Origin: Acidobacteriota bacterium
GTDB taxonomy: Bacteria > Acidobacteriota > Terriglobia > UBA7540
DNA: 25,566 nucleotides
Assembly (NCBI GenBank): GCA_003165615.1
Contig: PLWR01000302.1
Location: forward strand, 1-25,566
Direction: 5' to 3'
Shown: positions 16,714 to 24,526 of the stretch, one piece after another
Layout: each line of letters starts with the position of its first letter
Numbering within the stretch: the first letter of the stretch is position 1
The notes under the pieces: model-generated
Told to the model about the DNA's origin: nothing
Database searches by the model: none
The model's input: the letters and a program-made list of their open reading frames with translations, nothing else
Program-made: the position numbers and the translations under genes

Positions 16714-17898
16714 TTGAGAGCAGGATTAACGCGACGCGAACTTCTTTTCGCCGGCGGCGCCAGCGTAACTGCGCTGGCGCTCCCCGCGCTTTCCTCGCCC
16801 AACCCGCCGTCACCCAATGCTCAGATTCAGAGAGTTCACCTCGGTGAACCCGTCCAGTGTCCGAAAAGCTCGGGAGATCTTTGGGCGGTGACCTGGGCGG
16901 ACGACGGGGAACTTTATGTTGCTTCCGACGACACTTCGGCGTTTGACGGTGTCTGTAACAGCAACTTGGCGATCAGTTGCCTCAAGGGGGAAGCGCCCGC
17001 CAGCCTCAGGTGCGTCACAGTCAACTGCATGAAGGAATACGGTGGTGGATCCGAGACCCAGCGAGAGGACGGCGGCATGTGGAAAGCCTGCGGTCTGATC
17101 TGCGTGGATGGCGTGCTCTACCTGTCCGTCAGCCGCCAGCTAGCGTGCCCCACTGAGCCTAACGGGACATGGGAGGGCTACTACAGCCCCTTTTGGATCC
17201 AGGAAACGTGGGACTCGAGCATCATAAAGTCGAACGACCACGGAAAGACCTGGAGCCCGATGCCTCAACTTGGACGCTCTATGTTTCCGGGCAGGGCGTT
17301 CAGCACGCCCTTCTTCGTACAGTATGGAAAGGATGGCCGAGGGACGAAGGATGGCGCCGACCAATACATCTACGCCGTGTCCAACGATGGAGCTTGGAAT
17401 AACGGCAACTGGATGATCCTAGGCCGAGTGCGCAAGGACCGTATCAGCCAGCTCAATCCGTCCGACTGGGAGTTTATCCATGGCTACGATGAACAGCATC
17501 TCCCCATCTGGCATCCTCGCTACGATAGCGCCCTTTACACTTTCCGCGCTCCCGGCCGCACCAGCATGACAGGCATCCATCACATTCCAGGGCTTGACCT
17601 CTACATCATGCCGCAGTGGTACTACCCTGATCTTGATGACCCCGCGCGGCGATTCAAGCACACCCGCGTGGAGTTCTACCAAGCGCCTGCCCCGTGGGGT
17701 CCATGGAGTTTGTTCCACACTCAGGACTTTGAACCTGAGAGTTGGTATAACCCGTGCATCCCAAACAAGTTTATTGGGGATGATGGAAAGCGCTTCTGGC
17801 TGTTCGTGGCGGGAGACTTCTTGGGCGCGGCAAGGCCCGCTAGGACTTACTACGGCCTGTGGATGATCCCAGTCACACTCGATGTTCAATCTGTATAA
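16714..17898 (+). CDS. Tat-exported beta-propeller-like protein (DUF4185/sialidase-like)
   Basis: 394 residues from TTG 16714, with GAGGTG at 16703-16708 and 5 bases spacing. The N-terminus LTRRELLFAGGASVTALALP is a twin-arginine signal. The mature part begins with SGDLWAVTWADDGELYVASDD and contains SIIKSNDHGKTWSPMPQ, an Asp-box-like S-x-D-x-G-x-T-W motif. IHHIPGLDLYIMPQWYY and FWLFVAGDF follow. Repeats of this kind occur in five- or six-bladed propellers such as DUF4185 and sialidase-like proteins. An extracellular carbohydrate-binding or glycosidase role is plausible but not shown. It lies inside the segment bounded by the direct repeats, so it may be a recent arrival. The MITE end is just upstream and could alter its expression. 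Confidence 0.7.
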   Translation: MRAGLTRRELLFAGGASVTALALPALSSPNPPSPNAQIQRVHLGEPVQCPKSSGDLWAVTWADDGELYVASDDTSAFDGVCNSNLAISCLKGEAPASLRCVTVNCMKEYGGGSETQREDGGMWKACGLICVDGVLYLSVSRQLACPTEPNGTWEGYYSPFWIQETWDSSIIKSNDHGKTWSPMPQLGRSMFPGRAFSTPFFVQYGKDGRGTKDGADQYIYAVSNDGAWNNGNWMILGRVRKDRISQLNPSDWEFIHGYDEQHLPIWHPRYDSALYTFRAPGRTSMTGIHHIPGLDLYIMPQWYYPDLDDPARRFKHTRVEFYQAPAPWGPWSLFHTQDFEPESWYNPCIPNKFIGDDGKRFWLFVAGDFLGAARPARTYYGLWMIPVTLDVQSV

Positions 17899-18023
17899 GC
17901 GGCGGTTGCCTGGTTAACCCTGGCGCATAAGCATCTACGGTCCAACTAATTTCATGCTCTTCGAGGGGATTACTGAGTATGGGATTGACAAAGCGACGCT
18001 CGAAATTGTTTTGATCCACAGGC

Positions 18024-18119
18024 TGGGATGGGTATCAATCCCTGCCGGTCAACTGGGGCATCGGCACCGAGCGCAAGAAGGACTTCTTCAAGATGTTGCA
18101 AGGAATCACACGTTCCTGA
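18024..18119 (+). pseudogene. C-terminal remnant of a second clan-A-like glycosidase
   Basis: The stretch reads DGYQSLPVNWGIGTERKKDF and on to ITRS-stop (18117-18119). It aligns without gaps to the last 30 residues of the glycosidase at 13890 (DGYQSPPVNWSINTGRKQAF...MTGS). The rest of the gene is missing upstream. The DNA is only moderately similar, so this is an old paralogue or a gene from another lineage rather than a fresh duplication. It sits 67 bases before the intact isomerase. Confidence 0.75.
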
Positions 18120-18172
18120 GCCGAGGAATGGCCACAGCCCCAGGCGAGGAATATGGGCAGATGACCCATACG

Positions 18173-18255
18173 GAATGAGGTGATGTATGAAACACGCAGT
18201 TATCGCGGGCTTTATGGGAAGGCTTCGAGACCGCTTTTGCGAGTATCCCGGGGCG
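18173..18255 (+). repeat. Right direct repeat: 5' end of the intact sugar isomerase
   Basis: This is the partner of the repeat at 16374-16456, 1799 bases away, and contains the ribosome binding site and first codons of the intact gene. Recombination between the copies would remove the propeller gene, the MITE and the glycosidase remnant, and would place the isomerase directly after the beta-lactamase-fold gene. Confidence 0.85.
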
Positions 18256-19173
18256 CCAACAATCGTGGAAAAGCTGGAGCGCCTGGCGGCCATCCCCGGG
18301 GTTTCGGGTACCGAAATCGTTCACCCTTATGAAACGGAAAACGTGCAGGAACTCCAGCAAGCCCTGGGCCGCCTGCATCTGGAAGTTGCCGCCGTCAATG
18401 TAAACATCAAGGGGGACCCGGATTTTCACCGCGGCGCGCTTTCCTCGCCTGATCCGAAAGTGCGCAGCAAAGCCGTGGAATTCATCAAGGGAGCAAAGGA
18501 TCTTGCCGCGACCCTGGGTGTGAAGAGGGTCACCTGCTGTCCGTTGGCGGACGGTTACGATTACTCTTTCCAGACTCACTACGCAATTGCCTGGGACCGG
18601 CTGGTGGATACGCTTCGCGAAGCCGCTGCTTACCGGCCGGAGGTGGTGCTCTATCTTGAATACAAGTCCTCCGAAACGCGCGTCCATTGCTTCCTGGATT
18701 CGGCCATGAAGACGCTTCTATTGTGCAATGAATTAAGGAATGAAAAAGTTGGCGTGACCCTGGATTTCGGCCATTCCATGTATGGGGGTGAAACTCCCGC
18801 TGAATCGTTGGCGCATATTGCCCGCAGCGGCTTCCCCTACTACGTCCACATCAATGATAATAATGGGCGCTGGGACTGGGATCTTATCACCGGGACTTAC
18901 CATCTGTGGCAGTACGTCGAATTCCTGTATTATCTGAAGGAATTGGGGTATGACGACTGGGTTACTTCCGATACATCACCGGTCCGCCAGAATGCATCAG
19001 AAACCTTCGCTCTTAATGTTCGCATTACCAACCGGATTTGGAACTGGTTGGGGACGATCGATCGGGAGATGATCGGTTCCCATTTGGAGCGCGATGAATT
19101 CATGCCCATCATGCAATACCTGGAGGGATTCTTGTTCAGTGAACCGCCGGCTGCGCGGGTTGCCCCCCGCTAA
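18187..19173 (+). CDS. Sugar phosphate isomerase/epimerase, xylose-isomerase-like TIM barrel
   Basis: 328 residues from ATG 18187 (GAGGTGA upstream). This is a cytoplasmic TIM barrel of the AP-endonuclease-2/xylose-isomerase superfamily. Putative metal ligands are LYLEYKSSE (Glu) near residue 158, VTLDFGHSMYGGE (Asp) near 197 and YYVHINDNNGRWDWD (His) near 219. DWVTSDTSP near 257 has Asp where many relatives have Glu. Such proteins isomerise or epimerise ketoses, inosoles or sugar acids; the substrate here is unknown. Its 5' end is duplicated at 16388. It heads a run of rightward genes (19229, 20169, 20922) and is separated from the next by 55 bases containing a hairpin. Confidence 0.85.
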   Translation: MKHAVIAGFMGRLRDRFCEYPGAPTIVEKLERLAAIPGVSGTEIVHPYETENVQELQQALGRLHLEVAAVNVNIKGDPDFHRGALSSPDPKVRSKAVEFIKGAKDLAATLGVKRVTCCPLADGYDYSFQTHYAIAWDRLVDTLREAAAYRPEVVLYLEYKSSETRVHCFLDSAMKTLLLCNELRNEKVGVTLDFGHSMYGGETPAESLAHIARSGFPYYVHINDNNGRWDWDLITGTYHLWQYVEFLYYLKELGYDDWVTSDTSPVRQNASETFALNVRITNRIWNWLGTIDREMIGSHLERDEFMPIMQYLEGFLFSEPPAARVAPR

Positions 19174-19184
19174 GCGCTGAAGAG

Positions 19185-19203
19185 AACCTCCTGCCCGGAG
19201 GTT
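19185..19203 (+). promoter_or_regulatory. Intercistronic hairpin
   Basis: AACCTCC and GGAGGTT form a perfect 7-base stem around TGCCC. No run of T follows, so it is not a standard terminator. It could act in mRNA stability or in differential expression of the two isomerase genes. Confidence 0.4.
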
Positions 19204-19228
19204 AAATCGAGACTCAAAGGGTTTTGTC

Positions 19229-20035
19229 ATGAAATTAGGAACTACCAGTTATGCCTTTCGTTATCTCCTGGCGGACCCCCGGGGGGCCCCGTCATTGCGG
19301 CGAATCGTTGAATTGACAAAATCTTACGGCCTGGACAGGCTGCAGGTTTGCGAAAATGCACAGCCCACCAAGCTGCCCCACTCGGCTTGGAGGGATCTCA
19401 TCCAGTGTGCTGCCCAGGAGGGGGTGGAGCTTCAACTTGGATGCAAGACCTTGAACATTGAAACGCTGAAAGCCCACCTTGAACGCGTCGCCGGCACATT
19501 GAACAAGACTCTGAGAATTGTCCTGGAGGAAGATGGTGAACCCCCTCCAACGCGTTCGCGGCTGGAAACGTTTCTGGAACGAGCTGCCCCCCTGCTGGAA
19601 AAAGCGGCGTCGAAACTGGCGATTGAGAACTACTTCGCCATCCCTTCTCACGTCTTGGCGGAAATCGTTGGGCCTTACCCATCGTCATCGGTGGGGTTCT
19701 GTGTGGACACGGCAAACTCTTTGCGGAAATTCGAGCCTTCGGAGTATGTATTAAAGTTATTAGGGTCGCGGGCTTTTTGTTACCATATTAAGGATTACAA
19801 AGTCGCAGGGGACAACGTCGGGTTCTCAGTAGGGGGAGCGCCGCTGGGGAAGGGTGATCTGGCGCTGGATAAGTTCCTCGACGCCGTATTCGCCCGCAAT
19901 CCTTCGCCCGAGTTCTTCTTGGAAAACTGGGTGCCCGCTACTGGACGGCGGGAAACCGATGTGGAGGCTGATGCCCTCTGGCTTCAGGAATCTCTCTTGA
20001 ACCTTCGGGAACGATTGAGCCACAGGGGGGTATGA
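19229..20035 (+). CDS. Sugar phosphate isomerase/epimerase, second TIM barrel
   Basis: 268 residues from ATG 19229, with AAAGGG about 7 bases upstream. The first strand MKLGTTSYAFRYLL is typical of the superfamily. KLAIENYFAIPS, VGFCVDTANSLRKFEP, FCYHIKDYKVAG and FFLENWVPATGR give Glu, Asp, His and Glu metal ligands in order, so an active divalent-metal isomerase or epimerase is expected. It is more distant from the gene at 18187 than a tandem duplicate would be. The substrate is not evident. The GntR-regulator reading frame starts within 16 to 134 bases downstream, which suggests cotranscription. Confidence 0.82.
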   Translation: MKLGTTSYAFRYLLADPRGAPSLRRIVELTKSYGLDRLQVCENAQPTKLPHSAWRDLIQCAAQEGVELQLGCKTLNIETLKAHLERVAGTLNKTLRIVLEEDGEPPPTRSRLETFLERAAPLLEKAASKLAIENYFAIPSHVLAEIVGPYPSSSVGFCVDTANSLRKFEPSEYVLKLLGSRAFCYHIKDYKVAGDNVGFSVGGAPLGKGDLALDKFLDAVFARNPSPEFFLENWVPATGRRETDVEADALWLQESLLNLRERLSHRGV

Positions 20036-20168
20036 TTCCCTGAGGAGCAAGATGAAGCTGGGAGCACGAATGGTCAGCGTGGCCTTGGTATGGAAGTTGC
20101 CGCATGAATTAAGCCCTGCGAATAAAGCCTCGCGCGCAAGAGCCGTCAGAGAATTCGTGGGAGAGGAA

Positions 20169-20864
20169 ATGAAAATGGAAGCACCGGCGAAGACTACCTT
20201 GCTTGATACGTCTCTTACGCGGAAGGCTCTGAGCAAGCAGATTGTGGACTCTCTTCAGGATGCGGTCATCAACGGAGTCTACAAGCCGGGGGACTGGCTG
20301 GTGGAGCGCAAGATTGCCGAATTGTTCAAAGTAAGCTCCGTCCCCGTCCGCGAGGCTTTGCAGGAATTATGCTCGCGTGGCTTGCTCACCAAGTACCACC
20401 ACCGTGGATGCATGGTCACCAAGCTCACCGATGACGAGATTCGCCAGCTCGTGGAATTGCGGGCCGCTTTGGAACCCAAAGTGATCGAGTGGGCAGGCGC
20501 CAAGCTGAATGAGCAAGTGACGGCAGAATTAGTACAGCAGTTGGAGCTCCTTTTCAAGGCGGCTGACGCCAACAGCCTGCCGGAATTCTTTAGTCACGAT
20601 TTGGAACTCCATAGGATTCTTTGGAGGCTTTCCGGAAACAAGTACGCAGCGGCAACCCTTGAGACCACCATTGTTCCCCTCTTCGCCACGGGCCAGATGG
20701 TGCAGAATTATCGCAAGATGCCGGACCTGAAGCACGAGGCGAACCGGCACCTGCTCCTGATCGATTACCTGAGGGCCGGGCAGACATCCAAGGCTTCAGA
20801 AATTCTGCAGGATACAGCGGCGGAATTTAGACGGCACCTGTTCCATGATCGGGCCACAACTTGA
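20169..20864 (+). CDS. GntR-family transcription regulator with FCD domain
   Basis: About 231 residues from ATG 20169. ATG 20175 has the best spacing to GAGAGG at 20161-20166. A frame from 20052 (GAGGAG 4 bases upstream) would add 39 residues not typical of the family. The winged helix spans about residues 20-85 (KQIVDSLQDAVINGVYKPGD, FKVSSVPVREALQELCSRGL, RGCMVTKLT). The C-terminal all-helical FCD domain shows HDLELHRIL and EANRHLLLIDYL, residues that usually bind a metal and an organic-acid or sugar-acid effector. FCD regulators commonly repress hexuronate or sugar-acid catabolism. It lies between the isomerases and a hexuronate-type transporter, so local control is likely. The palindromes at 8611, 7038 and 314 are candidate targets. 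Confidence 0.87.
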   Translation: MKMEAPAKTTLLDTSLTRKALSKQIVDSLQDAVINGVYKPGDWLVERKIAELFKVSSVPVREALQELCSRGLLTKYHHRGCMVTKLTDDEIRQLVELRAALEPKVIEWAGAKLNEQVTAELVQQLELLFKAADANSLPEFFSHDLELHRILWRLSGNKYAAATLETTIVPLFATGQMVQNYRKMPDLKHEANRHLLLIDYLRAGQTSKASEILQDTAAEFRRHLFHDRATT

Positions 20865-20921
20865 TGGGGCCTCGTTAATCACACCGCCTGGGCCGCTGGA
20901 TCTTTCCCGTGTGCCAAACCC

Positions 20922-22157
20922 ATGAAGCGCTACCTTGTCCTCGTCGCGCTCTTCTTCCTCGCGTTGATAGCTTACGTCGACCGGGCGTGCATCTCCTCAA
21001 CCAAGGAGCCGCTGGCCCACGCGCTAGCACTTTCCGACAGTGCCATGGGGCTGGTTTTCGGGGCCTTCGCCCTGGGCTATGCCCTCGCCCAAATCCCCGC
21101 CGGGTGGTTCGCCGATAAAACCGGCCCCCGCCTCACCCTGGTATTGATTGTTTCGCTTTGGAGCGTTCTGACCACAATGACCGGGGCCTCCTTGGGCTTA
21201 TTGATGTTGTTAACAGTACGCTTTCTGGTCGGAGTTGCCGAGGCCGGCGTCTTCCCCAGCTCCGCTCGCGCCATTTACAACTGGTTACCCAAGAAAGAGC
21301 GTGGATTGGCAAACGGCGTTGTCTTTTCAGGCTCCAGGATTGGTGCTGCACTGGCTTTTCCCTTGCTTGCCTATTTGCTGAAAAGTTTGTCGTGGAGAGT
21401 GATCTTCGGCTTGTTGGGCGCCTTGGGGTTGTCGTGGGTGGGTCTTTGGACCCTCTTCTCTCGAAACCTGCCCGGGCAAGCTCACACGGAACTTGGCGGC
21501 ATAGCGGCTTCAGGAGCACCGAAGGTATTTGGGCAGATTCTTCGATCCCGGCGAATGGCACTCACCATGACCCAGTATTTTGCCAGTAATTTCACATTTT
21601 TTATCGCTCTCTCCTGGATGTATCCGTATCTGAAGAGTCACTATTCGCTCTCAAGCTCTCAGGCTGCCACATTTACGATGTTTCCCCTCCTTTTTGGAGC
21701 TTCGGCCCAATGGCTATCGGGTTTCCTGGTGGACTTTCTCTACCGTCACAATTTTGGCGCGCAATCGCGCCGCTTGCCCGCCATAGCCGGTTTTCTACTT
21801 TCGGCCTGTGCCGTGCTTGCCGTGACGCAAGCCGGCAGCGCACTGGAGGCGGAATTCTGGTTTTGTCTAAGTACGTTTGGGTGTGAGATGACCATTAGCC
21901 CAAGCTGGGCATATTGCATCGATATGGGCAAAGCTGCTTCAGGTGTTGTTTCAGCGTCAATGAACATGGCTGGGAACCTGGGCGCATTCGTAAGCGCCAA
22001 CGCCTTCCCATTACTGCAACACCTGGCCGGCAATTCTAGCGCGTTTTTCAAAACTGCGGCATTTCTCGACGCGGTCGCGATCTTTTGTTGGTTCTGGATG
22101 CAACCAGAAAAGCGGTCTCGCAACGGTGAAGAGCCAGATTCTGTTTTCGCTTCCTAG
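20922..22157 (+). CDS. MFS transporter of the anion:cation symporter family (ExuT/DgoT-like)
   Basis: 411 residues, about twelve hydrophobic segments, inner membrane. The first segment YLVLVALFFLALIAYVDRAC has the conserved Y-x-D-R motif. ALGYALAQIPAGWFADKTGPR is the MFS signature loop between segments 2 and 3. RFLVGVAEAGVFPSSARAIY is the ACS hallmark in segment 4. This group carries hexuronates, galactonate, glucarate or phthalate with protons or sodium. The regulator just upstream (57 bases) and the sugar isomerases support a sugar-acid substrate. No Shine-Dalgarno sequence is visible before ATG 20922, so translation may depend on coupling or the start may differ. Confidence 0.87.
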   Translation: MKRYLVLVALFFLALIAYVDRACISSTKEPLAHALALSDSAMGLVFGAFALGYALAQIPAGWFADKTGPRLTLVLIVSLWSVLTTMTGASLGLLMLLTVRFLVGVAEAGVFPSSARAIYNWLPKKERGLANGVVFSGSRIGAALAFPLLAYLLKSLSWRVIFGLLGALGLSWVGLWTLFSRNLPGQAHTELGGIAASGAPKVFGQILRSRRMALTMTQYFASNFTFFIALSWMYPYLKSHYSLSSSQAATFTMFPLLFGASAQWLSGFLVDFLYRHNFGAQSRRLPAIAGFLLSACAVLAVTQAGSALEAEFWFCLSTFGCEMTISPSWAYCIDMGKAASGVVSASMNMAGNLGAFVSANAFPLLQHLAGNSSAFFKTAAFLDAVAIFCWFWMQPEKRSRNGEEPDSVFAS

Positions 22158-22289
22158 AATCTTGGCATGCCGTCATGAGCTACGTTGGGGAATTAAGCAG
22201 AGAGATGAATTCGAAACCACGGATTGATACAGGTACCGTGAACAATCGTATGAAATCGTTCAGTTCGTAGCACACAAGGAGGGAAACAC

Positions 22290-23099
22290 CTGAAGGTGGG
22301 AATCTGTTTGGAAATGGCATTAACTCATTTGCCATTCGAAACACGGATGAAGAAGGCCGCGCAATTAGGCTTCAAGTATGCGGAAATGTGGTGGGTGGAC
22401 TCATCCTTCAGGGGCAGCCCTGCGGAGTTAACCAAGCTGGCGGAGGACGCAGGAGTGCAAATTACCGACACGGTGATTAACGCCCCGGATGGGTCGATGG
22501 GCGGCAATCTCACGGACCCCCGCCAGGACATGCAAGAGTTGTGGCAGCGGGCGCAAAGGACTATCACTTATACCAAGGAGGCGCAAATCCCAGCCACCAT
22601 TGTCCTGACCGGCAACCGGGTGAAAGGTCTTGATGACCAGACAATGGAGGCGTCGGTGATTGAAAGATTGAAACCTATTGTCGAGATGGCCGAGAAAGCT
22701 GGCGTTACGGTACTCCTGGAACCCCTCAACGACAAGTACGACCACCCTGATCTGTACGACCACCCTGATCACTGGCTGACCAGCAGCGACAAGGGAGCGG
22801 AAATTTGTCGCCGCATTGGCTCACCCCGGCTGCGACTGCTTTTCGACACTTACCACATGCGAGTCATGGAAGGGGATATGGTCAAACACATCGAGAGGAA
22901 TATCGATGTGATCGCCCACTTCCACGCTGCGGGTGTCCCCGGCCGACACGAGGTTTTCAGCGGTGAAACCAACTATCCCTTCGTCTTGAAACAAATCGGG
23001 CGCCTTGGCTATGAAGGAGTCATAGGTCTTGAGTACTCGCCCTCCATGGACCAGGAGGATTCGGCTCGTCAATCGTTGGAGTTTCTATCGAACGTATAG
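22290..23099 (+). CDS. Hydroxypyruvate isomerase-like TIM barrel with apparent CTG start
   Basis: About 269 residues. LLEPLND, LRLLFDTYHMRVMEGDM, VIAHFHAAGVPGRHEVFSGE and VIGLEYSPSMD give the Glu, Asp, His and Glu pattern of the hydroxypyruvate isomerase branch, including the V-P-G-R-H-E loop. Members interconvert hydroxypyruvate and tartronate semialdehyde or act on related ketoses. AAGGAGGG at 22276-22283 lies 6 bases before CTG 22290, giving the usual start (M)KVGICLEM. The next candidate, GTG 22296, is 12 bases away. An 18-base tandem duplication (22736-22771) doubles YDHPD(L/H) right after the first metal ligand. It lies 132 bases after the transporter and is probably the last gene of the rightward sugar group. 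Confidence 0.83.
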   Translation: MKVGICLEMALTHLPFETRMKKAAQLGFKYAEMWWVDSSFRGSPAELTKLAEDAGVQITDTVINAPDGSMGGNLTDPRQDMQELWQRAQRTITYTKEAQIPATIVLTGNRVKGLDDQTMEASVIERLKPIVEMAEKAGVTVLLEPLNDKYDHPDLYDHPDHWLTSSDKGAEICRRIGSPRLRLLFDTYHMRVMEGDMVKHIERNIDVIAHFHAAGVPGRHEVFSGETNYPFVLKQIGRLGYEGVIGLEYSPSMDQEDSARQSLEFLSNV

Positions 23100-23280
23100 G
23101 TTGATCGCGCTCCGGGCGGTCGTCGATATGTTGTCAAACGCTAGAGTTACGAGCGTTAGGATTTGTTGGGTCAGCCAGATAGCGACCAGTTGTAGGAGTC
23201 CCGAAGAGCAGTGTTTTGCTCGCGTCCCGCTCATGTGGCCTTTATTGGTAAATAGATCAGGGGTCGTTCAGCAACGAAGT

Positions 23281-23300
23281 AACCCGCACCCGTGCGGGTT
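23281..23300 (+). terminator. GC-rich hairpin, possible terminator
   Basis: AACCCGCA and TGCGGGTT pair perfectly around CCCG, 181 bases after the isomerase stop. Only TTTG follows, so the U-tract is poor. It is the strongest hairpin in the 390 bases between 23100 and 23490, which otherwise contain no gene. Confidence 0.35.
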
Positions 23301-23409
23301 TGTTCATGACAGTGCACCTGGAAGGTACTTCTGAATCTTCCGCTCGGGATGCGGGGGCTGCTCTGTCTGCCGCTTCTCGCATCCTTTCCAGCCAACATGC
23401 CGACTCCCG

Positions 23410-23479
23410 GATTATGCCGACTACTCGGTCGGGACAACGGGTGGGAGGGGTTCGTGTTGTGTCTGGATTCGGCATAATC
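23410..23479. repeat. 11-base inverted repeat pair, possible recombinase or element ends
   Basis: GATTATGCCGA at 23410-23420 is the exact reverse complement of TCGGCATAATC at 23469-23479, 48 bases apart. Length and spacing do not suit a terminator. The pair sits next to the IS66 end, so it may mark an older insertion target or a recombinase site. Confidence 0.4.
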
Positions 23480-23490
23480 AGAGGTTTTCT

Positions 23491-23707
23491 GTAAGCGTCT
23501 GGAGTTGGCCGTCTTGACAGGTGATAGGTGCATGTAAGTGTCCACTTGTAGATCTGGGTGGACACTTGGGGCTGCGGGGTGGTTATTGGGGGTCGGAGTT
23601 GGGTCAGGATTCTGCAAGACGACGTTCCAGGGGAGCAACTCCTCGATACGGTTAATCCTGAATTCCGAAGTTGGACCTCGATTCTGCCCTCCTGAGTGAA
23701 ACCTCAA
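23491..23707 (-). mobile_element. IS66-family end with C-terminal transposase scrap
   Basis: GTAAGCG at 23491 matches the characteristic IS66 terminal bases. On the reverse strand the segment reads FRINRIEELLPWNVVL, which resembles the final residues of IS66 TnpC (the RIxELLPWN motif). The remainder of TnpC, and TnpA and TnpB, are absent. Inside is a 10-base stem hairpin (AAGTGTCCAC 23536-23545, GTGGACACTT 23558-23567). The IS1380 scrap adjoins it at 23717. Confidence 0.55.
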
Positions 23708-23716
23708 GACAACGGT

Positions 23717-24526
23717 TTAGGTGCTGGCGCGCGGTTGAAATTCGAACTTCGGCGAAGGTGGAATTTCATCGTGCAAGAGTTTATCGAACAGCGAGTTGCG
23801 CTCATCGAGTCCTCCCCATGCAGCCGACCGGTGGAGGACGGTTCGGCGGCCCGCACGCCCCAGAATGGCCCCACAGAGGAACACTTGCGCGCGCAGCGTG
23901 GCGGGCTGTCGATAGCCGCTCATGGCGCTGGCACGCTGGAATTCTCCGAGCAGGTTGAAGAGCATCAGAATGCCCAGGAAGGCAGCCTCGGTGGCGAAGA
24001 ACTCGCGCAGGCAGAAATCATCCGCAGCCAGGTCCGACTTCAACTCTTCAATGCGTTGCTCGATGCACGCGCGCTGGTTGTAGTCGCGCCCGATCTCCTC
24101 CGGCGCCTCCGATCGGTTGGTCACGAACACCCGAAAGGTGTAACCGGGAACTTCCAACAGCTTCCGCCCCAGCGAGCGCCTCGTCTCGCGCACCTGCTCC
24201 CGCACCACCACAAAGCGTCGTTCCCGATCCCACCCCAAGAGCTTCAGCCGGAACTCGCCCACCGCGTAGGTCTCGTCCAGCGCCCGCCAGGTTTGCACCC
24301 GCGCCGCCTCCCGCTTCAGCCACTTCGTCAGGCGGCCCACCACGATGTAGTGCAACTCCCAACCCTCCAGGTATTGCAACAACTCTTGCGCGCAGAACCC
24401 GGAGTCGGCACGCACCACCCGAATCCACTGCCGACTTTCCAGTTTCGCCAGCGCTTCCTTCAGAAACTCCACCACCCCGCTGTCGGACCGCGTGTTCCCG
24501 CTCCGTTTGTGTCTAACCAACTTCAA
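23717..24526 (-). pseudogene. IS1380-family transposase, 5'-truncated
   Basis: About 269 residues remain of a transposase that is usually about 420-450. VVRADSGFCAQELLQYLEG contains the second catalytic Asp. YNQRACIEQRIEELKSDLAA and FFATEAAFLGILMLFNLLGE contain the catalytic Glu and the typical helix after it. The upstream part with the first Asp is missing: homology begins near RSGNTRSDSGVVEFLKE at the right edge (about 24515), and the sequence beyond is unrelated. The element is therefore dead by itself. It is back to back with the IS66 scrap, and both are read leftward. Confidence 0.8.
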
